DNA of 64,000 bases from an uncultured Phycisphaerales bacterium (GTDB lineage: Bacteria; Planctomycetota; Phycisphaerae; WQYP01), in contig CAIMWO010000024.1 in NCBI GenBank assembly GCA_903845195.1, positions 1-64,000 on the forward strand, in the 5' to 3' direction. Below the pieces are notes generated by a model, which had not been told where the DNA came from, did not search any database, and was given only the letters and a program-made list of their open reading frames with translations. How positions within the stretch are numbered: the first letter of the stretch is position 1; each line of letters opens with the position of its first letter. The translations under genes were made by a program, and so were the position numbers. Shown here one piece after another: positions 26,108 to 35,156 of the stretch.

Positions 26108-26380
26108 TCAAACCTTTCTGATTCTGGCAGAAGGATCTTTGACGTTATTGATATCGTCTTCCGCTTCATCTGCCGGCGGCCGCGTCCATTGAATGATCAG
26201 ATATAAGTGTATCACTGCTGCAATCACCAACGTCGGCATCGTCACATAAAAAATCACGCCATTCGTAAACCCGACCCGTTCCGGATTGGTCAGACCCACC
26301 AGGGACCATCCAATCGCCGCGATCGTGCATATCCACGCCACGATCACGCGACCGCGATCCATCCCTGTCCGAGGTTTCAT
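26108..26380 (-). CDS. Small two-helix membrane protein inside the sdh operon
   Basis: About 90 residues from the ATG at 26378-26380 (MKPRTGMDRGRV); ATGs 8 codons further upstream are also in frame and no start has a good ribosome site, so the start is uncertain. Two hydrophobic helices (about 12-30 and 38-58, e.g. VIFYVTMPTLVIAAVIHLYL) are followed by an acidic, charged tail. It sits between sdhA and sdhB with a 6-bp gap to sdhB. It does not resemble SdhC or SdhD (no heme-binding His pattern seen). It may be an accessory or anchor subunit of the complex; this is inference from position. Confidence 0.65.
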   Translation of the reverse strand: MKPRTGMDRGRVIVAWICTIAAIGWSLVGLTNPERVGFTNGVIFYVTMPTLVIAAVIHLYLIIQWTRPPADEAEDDINNVKDPSARIRKV

Positions 26381-26440
26381 CTGCCCGTCTGCCAAAATCA
26401 TCATCCTGCAACTCAATCAACGAATCTGCGGTGAGTCGTC

Positions 26441-28351
26441 TTACTTCACCGCCGCCGTCTTTCCATAAGTCCGCGGCCGCGGCTTCACCAAACTGGTATC
26501 CACCGGCTCGTAACTCAGCTCCGCCCGCTGATCCTTGTACGTCACCAGCGTGGTCTTCAGCCAGTTCGCATCATCGCGCTGAAACGCCCGCTCATCGAGC
26601 GGAATATCATGCCGATCCGCCTTGTCGTCCGGCACCTTGAAATGCGCCCCGCGCGACTCATCCCGCGCGATGGCCGCCTTCGTGATCGCCTCGGACAGCA
26701 GCAGCATATCTCCGGTCGCCCGGGCAAACGTCAGCGTCTGATTCGTCCACGTGCTCCCGTCCGGCATCCCCAGCCGTGTCTGGTACCGGTTCTTCAGTTC
26801 GTCGATCAATGCCAGTGTCACCTTCATCCGCTTGTTCACGCGGATAATCGTGCAGTTGTCCGACATGCTCTTGCCCAACTCCCGGTGAATCAGATACGGA
26901 TTCTGATCGCCTGAAGCTTTCAGCAGCGTCTCGTACTTTTTCTGCTGATCCTTCAGCCGCGTCTCATACACAAACGCATTGACATCCGCCGCCGAACCCT
27001 TCTGCACATCGCTCAGATACTTCTTCACGCTCGGTCCCATGAACAGCCCCGTGAAGATGCACGACAACAGCGAGTTGGCCCCCAGCCGGTTGGCGCCGTG
27101 ATACTGGAAGTCGGCCTCGCCCGCCGCATAAAGACCCGGAATATTCGTCATCTGGTTCCGCGGATTCCCCTTCTCCATGCCGCCGCCGCCCTGTTCCACG
27201 GGTCGGCCGTCCTTCGCAAAATCCACCCACAGCCCGCCCATCGCATAATGCACCGCGGGATAAATTTTCATCGGCTCGTGCAGCGGATCGACGCCCACGA
27301 ACTTCTCGTAAATCTCCAGAATCCCGCCCAGCTTCTTCTTCAGCACCTCATATTTGATCCCCGTCGCCTTCTCCGTCAGGTCCAGGTACACCATCTGCCC
27401 GTTCCCGACCCCGTAGCCCTGCTCGCAGATATAGAAGATCTCTCGCGTCGCAATATCCCGCGGCACGATGTTCTTGTACTTGGGATAAATACGTTCGAGG
27501 AAGTAATCGCGCTCGCCCTCGGGGATATCATTGGCGTGCCGCGCATCGCCCTTCTTCTTGGGCACCCAGATGCGGCCGCCCTCGCCGCGTGCCGATTCGC
27601 TCATCAAGCGACATTTATCCTCGCCCGGAATCGCCGTCGGATGCACCTGCATGAATTCCGGATTCCCCAGCCGCGCACCGGCCGTGTAGCACCGCGCCGC
27701 TGCCGAGCCCGAGCAAATCACCGACATCGTGCTCTGGCCGAAAATCAAACCGTTCCCGCCTGATGCAATAATCACCGCATCGCCGCGGAACGCCCGAATC
27801 TGCATCGTCCGCAGGTCCTGCGCCACAATGCCCGAACACACCCCGTTGTCGCTCAGCACCGGCGAAAGAAAATCCCAGAACTCATATTTCGTGATCAGCC
27901 CCGCCGCTTCCCACCGCCGGCACTGCTCGTCCAACGCATACAAAAGCTGCTGCCCCGTCGTCGCCCCAGCAAAATGCGTCCGCTTGTACAGCGACCCGCC
28001 AAATAACCGCAGATCCCGGAATCCCTCCGCCGTCCGATTGAAGGGCACACCCATCCGATCCAGCAGATTGATCACATCCGGCGCCATCTTGGCCATCTCA
28101 TAAACCGGCGGCTGATTCGCCAGGAAGTCTCCGCCCAGCACCGTCTCTTCAAAATGCTCCCACTCCGAATATCCCTGCTGCCGCGCCACTTCATTGCACG
28201 CGTTGATCCCGCCCTGCGCGCAAACACTGTGCGACCGCTTCACCGGCACCAGCGAAAACAGGTCCACCGGTATCCCATCCTCCGCCAGCTTCATCGCCGC
28301 CGAAAGACCCGCCAGCCCGCCGCCCACCACAATCACTCGCTTCTGCGCCAT
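26441..28351 (-). CDS. sdhA: Succinate dehydrogenase/fumarate reductase flavoprotein subunit
   Basis: A 636-residue flavoprotein catalysing succinate/fumarate interconversion with covalent FAD. The start is the ATG at 28349-28351, with GAGGT nine bases upstream; a TTG two codons earlier is ignored. It shows the FAD-binding GGGLAGLSAAMKLAEDG, the flavinylation histidine in RSHSVCAQGGINA, the catalytic region MQVHPTAIPGED and SARGEGGRIWV, and YAAGEADFQYHGANRLGANS. The length and motifs fit the Bacillus/Wolinella-type enzyme, which pairs with a single five-helix cytochrome b. Its operon neighbours support this. Confidence 0.95.
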   Translation of the reverse strand: MAQKRVIVVGGGLAGLSAAMKLAEDGIPVDLFSLVPVKRSHSVCAQGGINACNEVARQQGYSEWEHFEETVLGGDFLANQPPVYEMAKMAPDVINLLDRMGVPFNRTAEGFRDLRLFGGSLYKRTHFAGATTGQQLLYALDEQCRRWEAAGLITKYEFWDFLSPVLSDNGVCSGIVAQDLRTMQIRAFRGDAVIIASGGNGLIFGQSTMSVICSGSAAARCYTAGARLGNPEFMQVHPTAIPGEDKCRLMSESARGEGGRIWVPKKKGDARHANDIPEGERDYFLERIYPKYKNIVPRDIATREIFYICEQGYGVGNGQMVYLDLTEKATGIKYEVLKKKLGGILEIYEKFVGVDPLHEPMKIYPAVHYAMGGLWVDFAKDGRPVEQGGGGMEKGNPRNQMTNIPGLYAAGEADFQYHGANRLGANSLLSCIFTGLFMGPSVKKYLSDVQKGSAADVNAFVYETRLKDQQKKYETLLKASGDQNPYLIHRELGKSMSDNCTIIRVNKRMKVTLALIDELKNRYQTRLGMPDGSTWTNQTLTFARATGDMLLLSEAITKAAIARDESRGAHFKVPDDKADRHDIPLDERAFQRDDANWLKTTLVTYKDQRAELSYEPVDTSLVKPRPRTYGKTAAVK

Positions 28352-28421
28352 TTTCAATTTACCTCAAATTCCACGCGACCCATTCGTCGCCCATCCATCG
28401 CTGCAGACAATCACTTGCCGC

Positions 28422-29324
28422 TCACGGCTGAGTTGATTCGTTGCTCGGTTCACCTTTTACATCAATACTCTGCCCATCCACCTGAATTTCATGCGTCGTC
28501 CGCGTGTAGTTATCCCACCGGCTGACATCGCCGCGTGCCGCCGGCGCCACCGTAAACGCCACCCACGCCATCGTTCCAATCAGCGTCACTACAACGCCGA
28601 AACCCAGGCATGCATCGCCCCAGCGTTTCTGTGACCGCGCCGTGACCGTCAGCCCCCACGCAATCGCGCTCGTCCACAACCCATTGGCAAAGTGGAAGCA
28701 CGCCGACCACACCCCGGCCAGGTAAAACGCCATCACCAGCACGTTCCCCGGATTCATCGCATTTTCAGTATTGAAGAAGCCCCGGATGCCATGCACCGTC
28801 GACTGAAACGCCTGATTGTGCTCATTGAACATCCCGCCCCAGCGGTGAAAGAAATCAATGTGCGTCATATTGTAAATCGCTTCAAACCCCCACTTGTGCA
28901 GCGTCGCAATGTGAAACGCAATGAACGCCAGAAGAACCCACGCGGTGATGCGCTGCAGGAAATACCGGACATTCCCGCCGTAGTTGTATTTCGTCGTGTT
29001 GAACTTCAGCCCGACGCTCGCAATGTACGCCCCGTAAATCGCATGAAACAGCAGTGGAATAAAAATCGTCGCGATCTCGATCAGCGGCAGCATCGGCTGG
29101 AGCGAATGAATCTTGTCCACGTTCTGCTGATACGCCCGCGGCCACAATCCCGTCGCATTCACCAACAGATGCACCACCACATACCCCCCAAACAGCAACC
29201 CCAGCAACGAGTGCAGGCGCCGCAACCAGAAGTGCCGCCTCCCCAGCGGCTCGCTGTACGCGATCGGACTGGCCGTCGTTATTTCCGAATCTGACACGGG
29301 AGAGGCGGGGGATAATGTGCTCAC
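28422..29324 (-). CDS. sdhC: Succinate dehydrogenase cytochrome b558-type membrane subunit
   Basis: A 300-residue membrane anchor with five helices and several His residues (e.g. RRLHSLLGLLFGGYVVVHLL, PLLFHAIYGAYI, FIAFHIATLHKWG, ACFHFANGLW) suitable for two hemes, as in the single-subunit b558 type of Bacillus subtilis. The start is the GTG at 29322-29324, with AAGGAC seven bases upstream. It carries electrons to the quinone pool and fixes SdhAB to the membrane. It is the first gene of the operon. A ~20-residue charged C-terminal tail follows the last helix. Confidence 0.9.
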   Translation of the reverse strand: MSTLSPASPVSDSEITTASPIAYSEPLGRRHFWLRRLHSLLGLLFGGYVVVHLLVNATGLWPRAYQQNVDKIHSLQPMLPLIEIATIFIPLLFHAIYGAYIASVGLKFNTTKYNYGGNVRYFLQRITAWVLLAFIAFHIATLHKWGFEAIYNMTHIDFFHRWGGMFNEHNQAFQSTVHGIRGFFNTENAMNPGNVLVMAFYLAGVWSACFHFANGLWTSAIAWGLTVTARSQKRWGDACLGFGVVVTLIGTMAWVAFTVAPAARGDVSRWDNYTRTTHEIQVDGQSIDVKGEPSNESTQP

Positions 29325-29549
29325 AAAAACGTCCTTTCGAGTCGCAATCCCATTGTAGGAGAGCGCGTCCCAAACATGCCAAATCGAAGTTCACCCACGT
29401 TGTTTACTGACCGTTCGAGGACCAACGAAGATCCATCGAAGGGGACTGGCCGACAATCGGATGCTTACCTCCGGTATCGACCCGCGATTTTCGAATCATA
29501 TTGCTAACCGACCCAACCAGCAAGACTTGCCCGCCAGTCTCGGCCAACT

Positions 29550-29921
29550 TTACTTTCCACTCTCAATACCCACACCTGAGTCGCCGGCCCCCGCTGCCCG
29601 GTGCAATACCAGCCGCATGTGCTCGCCGATTTCCGTCCGGTCAATCCGCCGCATCGTCATCAACGCGTCGGCCGCCCCATCGTACAGATACAGATTACTC
29701 TCATCCGTCGGCGACATGTAAAAATCAAACTGTCCCTGCCGGTCGACCGTATGCCGCGCATAGACCGCTATCGCATCCGGCCGGCCAATCGACAGGACCG
29801 CCGACCGGCACGGCCGATTCGTCTGATCCTCCAGCACCACCCCCTTCACATGCGTGCAACCCCCGATGCCGCAAGCGATCGCCAATATCATCCCCGCCGC
29901 CATTCTGTTCATCACGCTCAT
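29550..29921 (-). CDS. Small lipoprotein of unknown function
   Basis: A 123-residue protein. The start is the ATG at 29919-29921, with AAGGAG seven bases upstream; the longer open frame runs over the MFS gene end and is ignored. The signal ends with the lipobox IGGC (Cys about 22), so it should be a lipid-anchored periplasmic or outer-membrane protein. The mature part has Arg/Asp-rich beta-like stretches (VYARHTVDRQGQFDFYM) reminiscent of small carboxypeptidase-regulatory-like folds, but this is weak. It lies ten bases after the MFS gene, so it is probably co-transcribed. Confidence 0.7.
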   Translation of the reverse strand: MSVMNRMAAGMILAIACGIGGCTHVKGVVLEDQTNRPCRSAVLSIGRPDAIAVYARHTVDRQGQFDFYMSPTDESNLYLYDGAADALMTMRRIDRTEIGEHMRLVLHRAAGAGDSGVGIESGK

Positions 29922-29931
29922 AGAATACTCC

Positions 29932-31191
29932 TTACTCGCCGCTGGATTGTACGGCTTTCTTCGTGTGAATCGATAGCAGCACCGGAATTGCCGCCAAAGA
30001 ACACGCCGTTCCCGCCAGGAACGCCGGCGCCGGCCCAAAGTATTTCCACAACAATCCTGCCAGCACCGACGCCGCAAACTGCCCCAATCCCGCCACCGTA
30101 TAGTAAAGCCCGATCGCCCCCGCCCGCTGCGCTGCCGGCACCAGATCGCTCACGTAAGCCTTCGTCACGCCTTCCGTAAACGCCTGATAGAGACCATACG
30201 CCGCGAACAACGCCCACGGTGTCCACGTGTCGCTCAGCAATCCAAACCCCGCATACACCCCCGCATAGATCACCCACCCAAATCCGATCACGCTCTTGCG
30301 GCTCAAACGATCCGAAAGCTTCCCCGCCGGTGTCGCCGCCGCCGCATATACCGTATTGAAGACCGCAAACAAAATCGCCCCAAACAGCGCATACCGCATC
30401 AGATCGCCAACCGCGGCCGTCCCGGCATCCCGGCCCATCAGGTTCACACCAAAATGCAGTTCCGTCGAACGCATGATCAAAAAGGAATCGGAAGAATTCC
30501 CCAGCGAAAACAGCGTGTTCGCCGCAATCAACTGCCAGAATGCCGGTGAGTAGTGCTGCCAGAAATGCGCCCGCTCACGCGCCGCCTTCGCATCCGGCGC
30601 GTGCGGCTTGTCCTTCACCCACAGCATTACCAGCAACGAACTGACCAACCCTGGAATCACCGCCAGGAAAAACAGCCACATCAGCGGCGTCTGCGGACGC
30701 CAATACAGCACCGCCGCCGCAATCACGGGACCCGCGATCGCGCCGCACGTATCCATTGCCCGATGAAACCCAAACGCCACCCCCCGATGCTTCTTGGCCG
30801 TCGCATCCGCGATCAATGCGTCCCGCGCCGCCGTCCGAATCGACTTGCCCAGCCGATCCGATGCCCGCCCCGCCAAAAACACAGGCCAACCCCCGAAAAT
30901 CGCCGCCAATCCCATGATCGGCTTGCTGAACGCCGAAATCGTATACCCCCACCACACAAACGGCTTGCGCTTTCCCGACAGATCCGACAGCACCCCGCCC
31001 AGCCACCGCAGGCCCGTCGATATGCCCTCCGCCACTCCTTCGATCCACCCCAACCCCTCCGCGCCGGTGTGCAATGTCCCGGTCAAAAAGAGCGGGATGA
31101 TCGGATACAGCATCTCCGAAGCCATGTCCGTAAAAAACGACACCAGCCCCAGAATCACAACACTGCGTGTAATGCCGCGAATTCGAAACAT
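29932..31191 (-). CDS. Major facilitator superfamily transporter
   Basis: About 419 residues, 12 predicted helices, with MFS loop motifs GRASDRLGKSIRTAARDALI (between helices 2/3 and 4/5) and KLSDRLSRKSVIGFGW (helices 8/9). The start is the ATG at 31189-31191 with GAGGGG close upstream; a GTG directly after the previous stop (31213-31215) is a competing start. The opening FFTDMASEMLYPIIPLFL is seen in MFS proteins often annotated as drug or sugar-phosphate exporters. The substrate is unknown. It lies 24 bases after the RNase HII-like gene. Confidence 0.85.
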   Translation of the reverse strand: MFRIRGITRSVVILGLVSFFTDMASEMLYPIIPLFLTGTLHTGAEGLGWIEGVAEGISTGLRWLGGVLSDLSGKRKPFVWWGYTISAFSKPIMGLAAIFGGWPVFLAGRASDRLGKSIRTAARDALIADATAKKHRGVAFGFHRAMDTCGAIAGPVIAAAVLYWRPQTPLMWLFFLAVIPGLVSSLLVMLWVKDKPHAPDAKAARERAHFWQHYSPAFWQLIAANTLFSLGNSSDSFLIMRSTELHFGVNLMGRDAGTAAVGDLMRYALFGAILFAVFNTVYAAAATPAGKLSDRLSRKSVIGFGWVIYAGVYAGFGLLSDTWTPWALFAAYGLYQAFTEGVTKAYVSDLVPAAQRAGAIGLYYTVAGLGQFAASVLAGLLWKYFGPAPAFLAGTACSLAAIPVLLSIHTKKAVQSSGE

Positions 31192-31215
31192 GAGCCCCTC
31201 AACGAACGCCGACAC

Positions 31216-32217
31216 TCAACGGCAACGCACCAGCATCTCCCGCGTCACGCCCAGCCGCGGCAGATGCGGCTCCACATCCATCAGCCAGCGGGTACCATCC
31301 TGATGATAGCCCGCCGTTGGCCGCAGCCCCGCCACTTTTTCACACCACCACGCATTGAAACCGCTCATGCACAGTTCGCGGAGATATTTGCAGGTCATGC
31401 TCGCCAGCGCAGTCGCGAGAAAATGCGTTTCGCTCTTCTCACGGAACAAGATCAGCGTACGCCGCACCGTGTCGCCGTCGGCAGGTTCCGTCAACAAATA
31501 AGAACTCGACTCCGCCGATTCCTGCAGCACCTTCAGCGTCGCCTCCGGAAATGTCCGCAGCAGCAGCGTCGTGTAATGGTCCCGTCCCCCCTGCTTGTCG
31601 ATCGCCACCACCAGCCCCCGCTGGCCGTACGCCTGATGCAAAAAATACAGATGCCCCAGCGTCACCGACACCAGCGCCGACGCCTTGTTATTCGTCCCTC
31701 CTACCAGCCGATTGAACAACCGCTCCGATAGCACCGCCGTCCGCAGCGCACACATCTTCACGCCGCTGCGATTCATCGCCGCCGCCAGCACATTCCCCGC
31801 AATCGCCAGATCCCCGCTGTCACAGAGCCACGGCAACGCCGTGTTCTGCAGCGCATACCACGGATGCGCCTCCAACTCATGGCTCGTGCATCCCAGCCGC
31901 ACCAACAATTCCTGCAGGCTCCCCGGCAACGCCGCGCCATCCGCCGCACCCAGCGCCGCCAAAAACGCCAGCACGCCCCGCTCCAGCAACCGGTCCCCAT
32001 CCGTCAAATTGTGTATCACCTTGGAATCCGCGATCACCAGCCGCCCCTTGGCCCCCGCATGCTTCTTCGCCACCGCCGCCTTGAGCAGCCGCCACAAGCA
32101 CGGCACCGCCTCCCACTCCACCGGCATCTCCCCCGGCGCCTCCATCGCACAGGCCGAAACCACCAGCGGCCCCAGCAGCGGCCCATACCCCGCTTCGTCG
32201 ATGCCTGCGATGATCAT
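31216..32217 (-). CDS. Divergent RNase HII-like protein
   Basis: A 333-residue protein whose N-terminus reads IAGIDEAGYGPLLGPLVVSA. That is the RNase HII active-site motif (IDEAGRGPLAGPVV) with Asp-7 and Glu-8. DSK (about 64-66), an Asp in VVAIDKQGG (about 207, third acidic position) and SETHFLATALASMTCKYLRE (aligned with KSLSIAAASIxAKVTRD) match the rest of the family order. It is ~130 residues longer than normal RNase HII, with the middle part (about 70-200) unlike it, and the final acidic residue appears as Glu. It may cleave RNA in RNA/DNA hybrids, but loss of the GR in the GRG motif and the insert make this uncertain. It lies between the ArsR-type and MFS genes. Confidence 0.7.
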   Translation of the reverse strand: MIIAGIDEAGYGPLLGPLVVSACAMEAPGEMPVEWEAVPCLWRLLKAAVAKKHAGAKGRLVIADSKVIHNLTDGDRLLERGVLAFLAALGAADGAALPGSLQELLVRLGCTSHELEAHPWYALQNTALPWLCDSGDLAIAGNVLAAAMNRSGVKMCALRTAVLSERLFNRLVGGTNNKASALVSVTLGHLYFLHQAYGQRGLVVAIDKQGGRDHYTTLLLRTFPEATLKVLQESAESSSYLLTEPADGDTVRRTLILFREKSETHFLATALASMTCKYLRELCMSGFNAWWCEKVAGLRPTAGYHQDGTRWLMDVEPHLPRLGVTREMLVRCR

Positions 32218-32259
32218 GGGCCAATCCTCGAGCCATCGGACGCGCGCCGTAGCGCGGCA

Positions 32260-32631
32260 TCATTCCTTGCAGCCTTCGCACCCAAATCTGCACTTGGCCT
32301 GCTTCAGCCATTTGAGCACCGATGGCTGATCCACATAGAAATAAACGCTGTTGCAGTGCCGCCGGCTCTGCACCAGTTCCGCCTCGCTGAGAATCTTCAA
32401 ATGATGCGACACCGTCGGCTGCGTCAGCCCCAGCTCTTCCGCCAGCTCGATCACGTTATACATCTGCTCGCAGATCGGCTCGCGCGGAAGAATCTGCATG
32501 ATCCGCAGCCGCGTCGGCTCGCCCAGTGCCGCAAACGCCTGCGCAAAGCGGTGATCCGCCGCATCGCCCCGCATCACTTTGCTCGCCCGCGCCGGTCGCT
32601 TCGGCAACGCTTTTCCCAGTGTCTTTCCCAT
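32260..32631 (-). CDS. ArsR-family winged-helix regulator with C-terminal Cys cluster
   Basis: A 123-residue DNA-binding protein. The ArsR-type wHTH spans about residues 28-110, with the recognition helix QPTVSHHLKIL (residues 71-81). Cys residues sit at about 54, 93, 114, 118 and 121; the last three form CRFGCEGC, a metal- or redox-like cluster in the tail. The ATG shares one base with the serA stop (TGATG), so it is coupled to serA. What it senses is unknown; metal sensing is a guess from the Cys. It may control the operon it belongs to. Confidence 0.85.
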   Translation of the reverse strand: MGKTLGKALPKRPARASKVMRGDAADHRFAQAFAALGEPTRLRIMQILPREPICEQMYNVIELAEELGLTQPTVSHHLKILSEAELVQSRRHCNSVYFYVDQPSVLKWLKQAKCRFGCEGCKE

Positions 32632-34253
32632 CAGGCTTTACCTTCTATCACCGGCAGACTCGTCCACTTCACGATCTCGAGCGCCGGCTCGCGGCGCAAC
32701 GCCTCGATCGTCGCCGCCGTCGGCTCGGTATCCAGCTTCAACACCATCAACGCCTGCGTGCCCTTGCGGCTCAGCGTCATGTCCGCAATGTTCACGCCCA
32801 GCTTGCCCATCATCGTTCCCACGAGCCCGATCACCCCGGGACGGTCCTGGTTCACGATCAACACCATCGGGCCCGATGGAATCATGTCCATCCAATAGCC
32901 CTTGATGGACAAAATCCGTGGCAGATTATCCGCAAACACCGTTCCGATGATCGAGTGCGTGCACGTCTCGCCATCCACCTTTTCCGTGATCTCCAGTTCA
33001 ATCGAATGCTGAATCGCCCGTTGCAACGCCTGACCCATCGTCTCGCTGCGGATCGCAATGCCCCGGCCCTCAGCCAGATGGAACGCGTTCACCACGTTCA
33101 GATTCTCGCTCAAGAACGGCTTGAGCAGCGTGATCACCGCCAGCCGCTGCAACGTCGCCGCAATCCGCTTCGGAATCTCGCCATTCGTCCGCAGCGTGAT
33201 CGAATCAAACCCTTTGTCCGTGATCGCCGCCAGAATTGACCCCATCCGCTGGGCCAGATCCGCGTACGCCTTTTCCTGCGGCGAAAGATTCACTTCAATC
33301 CCGCCCGCATTCACCGCCCCCTGCAACCCTTCCCCGCGCAGATACATCAGCAATCCCTTCACCACATCCGTCGATGCGGCGGTCTGCGCCTCCGTCGTGC
33401 TCGCCCCTAAATGCGGCGTCACAACCACCTTGTCGCCCAGCTTGAAAATCTCCATGTCCATCGCCGGCGGCTCCGGCTCATAGACGTCAATCGCCGCACC
33501 CGCCACGTGCCCGCTCTTGATCGCCTCGGCCAGCGCCACTTCATCAATGATCCCGCCCCGCGCACAGTTGATAAACCGCACACCCTTCTTGCACTTGGCG
33601 ATCCGCTCGGCGTTGATCAGCCCCTTCGTCTTGTCGCCCGGCACGTGCACCGTGATGTAATCGCACAGCGGCAGCAACGCCTCCAGCTCCTTCACCATCT
33701 TCACCTGGCCCTCCAGCGCGGTCTCGGCAAAGAAGAACGGATCGTGCGCCACCACCTTCATTTCCAGCCCCAGCGCCCGCTTGGCCACGGCCCGCCCGAT
33801 GCGCCCAAACCCGATGACGCCCAGCGTCTTGCCCGCAAGCTGCGTCCCCATGAACAAATTACGTTCCCACTTCCCGCCCCGCAGACTCGCATCCGCCACC
33901 GGAATCTTCCGCGACAACGCCATCATCATCGCAATCGAATGCTCAGCGGTCGTCACCGTGTTGGCGTCCGGCGTATTCATCACCAGCACGCCCTTGCGCG
34001 TCGCCGTCTCCACATCCACGTTATCCACGCCCACACCCGCGCGGGCGATCCCGCGCAGCTTCCCCGGATTTTCCAGGTCCGCCCCGGTGATCTTCACCCC
34101 CGACCGGATGATCACCCCATCATATTTTCCCAATTCCTTGCCCAATTCCCCCGGAGCCCACTTCTCCTTGATCGTCACCTTCACATCCGACTGGGCTTCC
34201 AAAATCTTGATGCCTTCGCTGGCCAACTTGTCTGCTACCAGAATCTCGATCAT
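32631..34253 (-). CDS. serA: D-3-phosphoglycerate dehydrogenase
   Basis: Oxidises 3-phosphoglycerate to 3-phosphohydroxypyruvate with NAD, the first step of serine synthesis. The 540-residue length is the long form with a substrate/regulatory domain and a C-terminal ACT domain. It shows the NAD-binding GVIGFGRIGRAVAKRALG, catalytic Arg/Glu/His in NCARGGIIDEV (Arg about 232), EPEPPAM (Glu about 261) and VTPHLGAST (His about 281), and an ACT domain with VNQDRPGVIGLVGTMMGKLG. The ACT domain usually allows serine feedback. It is the first gene of a minus-strand run of five. Confidence 0.95.
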   Translation of the reverse strand: MIEILVADKLASEGIKILEAQSDVKVTIKEKWAPGELGKELGKYDGVIIRSGVKITGADLENPGKLRGIARAGVGVDNVDVETATRKGVLVMNTPDANTVTTAEHSIAMMMALSRKIPVADASLRGGKWERNLFMGTQLAGKTLGVIGFGRIGRAVAKRALGLEMKVVAHDPFFFAETALEGQVKMVKELEALLPLCDYITVHVPGDKTKGLINAERIAKCKKGVRFINCARGGIIDEVALAEAIKSGHVAGAAIDVYEPEPPAMDMEIFKLGDKVVVTPHLGASTTEAQTAASTDVVKGLLMYLRGEGLQGAVNAGGIEVNLSPQEKAYADLAQRMGSILAAITDKGFDSITLRTNGEIPKRIAATLQRLAVITLLKPFLSENLNVVNAFHLAEGRGIAIRSETMGQALQRAIQHSIELEITEKVDGETCTHSIIGTVFADNLPRILSIKGYWMDMIPSGPMVLIVNQDRPGVIGLVGTMMGKLGVNIADMTLSRKGTQALMVLKLDTEPTAATIEALRREPALEIVKWTSLPVIEGKA

Positions 34254-34357
34254 CCTTCACTCCACATTTTGGGGGTCATATTCAGGGGATGGCGTCTGCA
34301 TCGACAACCATTCCCCCGCAACGCCCGGCAGTATAGGGCAAACTCGGGCGATGACAA

Positions 34358-34375
34358 AGGGCGCGGCCGCGCCCT
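34358..34375. promoter_or_regulatory. 18-bp perfect palindrome between divergent serA and secreted-protein genes
   Basis: AGGGCGCGG followed by its exact complement CCGCGCCCT, 105 bases upstream of serA and 158 upstream of the secreted-protein gene. It may be an operator or a hairpin in an RNA leader; no regulator is assigned. Such GC-rich palindromes can also arise by chance in this genome. Confidence 0.2.
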
Positions 34376-34532
34376 GTGCACCCCCGGTTGTCACCGCTTC
34401 ATTCTCGTGCCCGCCCCACGCCGCGCCGGCCTTCCCACTGGAATAATTGAGCGCTGGCAGATATCGTTGCGCCAAGGAAATGCGATTTCGGCGGATACCC
34501 CCCCCCCTAAACCCGCCGTTTGGAGGAAACTC

Positions 34533-35156
34533 GTGCTGAAGATTCGAATGACGGTAAGCGTATTGGCCGCTTTGGCGATCGCACTGATGCTCGCCACCGG
34601 AACCTTTGCCGCCAAACCCAAGGACGCGCCCAAGCCCAAACATTTCAAGGCCACCGACACGATTGCCGGCGTACTCTCCTGCAAAGCCGTCTCGCACGAT
34701 GGCGGCAATTTCCTGGACATACGCATTCAAGGCGCCACCGAAACCTACGGCATCAGCGGCAGCTTCCTCGACCAGATCAAAACCGTCGGCGAGGCCGCAA
34801 AGAAACTCGTTGGCAAGCACGTCGTGGCCAAAGGTGAACTGGCCGAAAAGCCCAAGACCGCTGGCGCACCGCATTACCTGATGGTCAACGGTATGGAAGA
34901 CATCACCGAACAAAAGCCCGTCGATCTGGCAGGCGCCGTCAAAGTCGAAGTGGAAAAAGGCCCCAAAGGCGACACGGTCGCCCACTTCACCCTCACCGTC
35001 GGCGATAAAGTTTACGAAGCCGTCACCACGCAGGCCAAAGACATGCTCGGCTCCAAGAAAGGCAAGAACGTGACCGCCTCCTGCTATCTCGACGGCGATG
35101 AAAAATGCCTGCGGATTTCCGAAATCGCCACGATCAAAGCCGACGCGGCCAAGTAA
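34533..35156 (+). CDS. Secreted protein of unknown function
   Basis: A 207-residue protein starting at GTG 34533, with GGAGG six bases upstream; longer open sequence upstream runs antisense to serA and is not coding. It has a basic start, one hydrophobic signal helix (about 6-22) with probable cleavage near TFAAKPKD, and a Lys-rich mature protein. Two similar beta-rich halves are suggested by AGVLSCKAVSHDGGNFLDI, later HFTLTVGDKVYEAVTTQAK and the final TASCYLDGDEKCLRISEI; this is weak. No family was recognised. It is followed by the aspS leader. Confidence 0.6.
   Translation: MLKIRMTVSVLAALAIALMLATGTFAAKPKDAPKPKHFKATDTIAGVLSCKAVSHDGGNFLDIRIQGATETYGISGSFLDQIKTVGEAAKKLVGKHVVAKGELAEKPKTAGAPHYLMVNGMEDITEQKPVDLAGAVKVEVEKGPKGDTVAHFTLTVGDKVYEAVTTQAKDMLGSKKGKNVTASCYLDGDEKCLRISEIATIKADAAK

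Noticed and set aside
33411-34532. An extension of the secreted-protein frame upstream to 33411.
   Set aside because: It runs opposite serA and has no family features. The GTG at 34533 with GGAGG fits a signal peptide.
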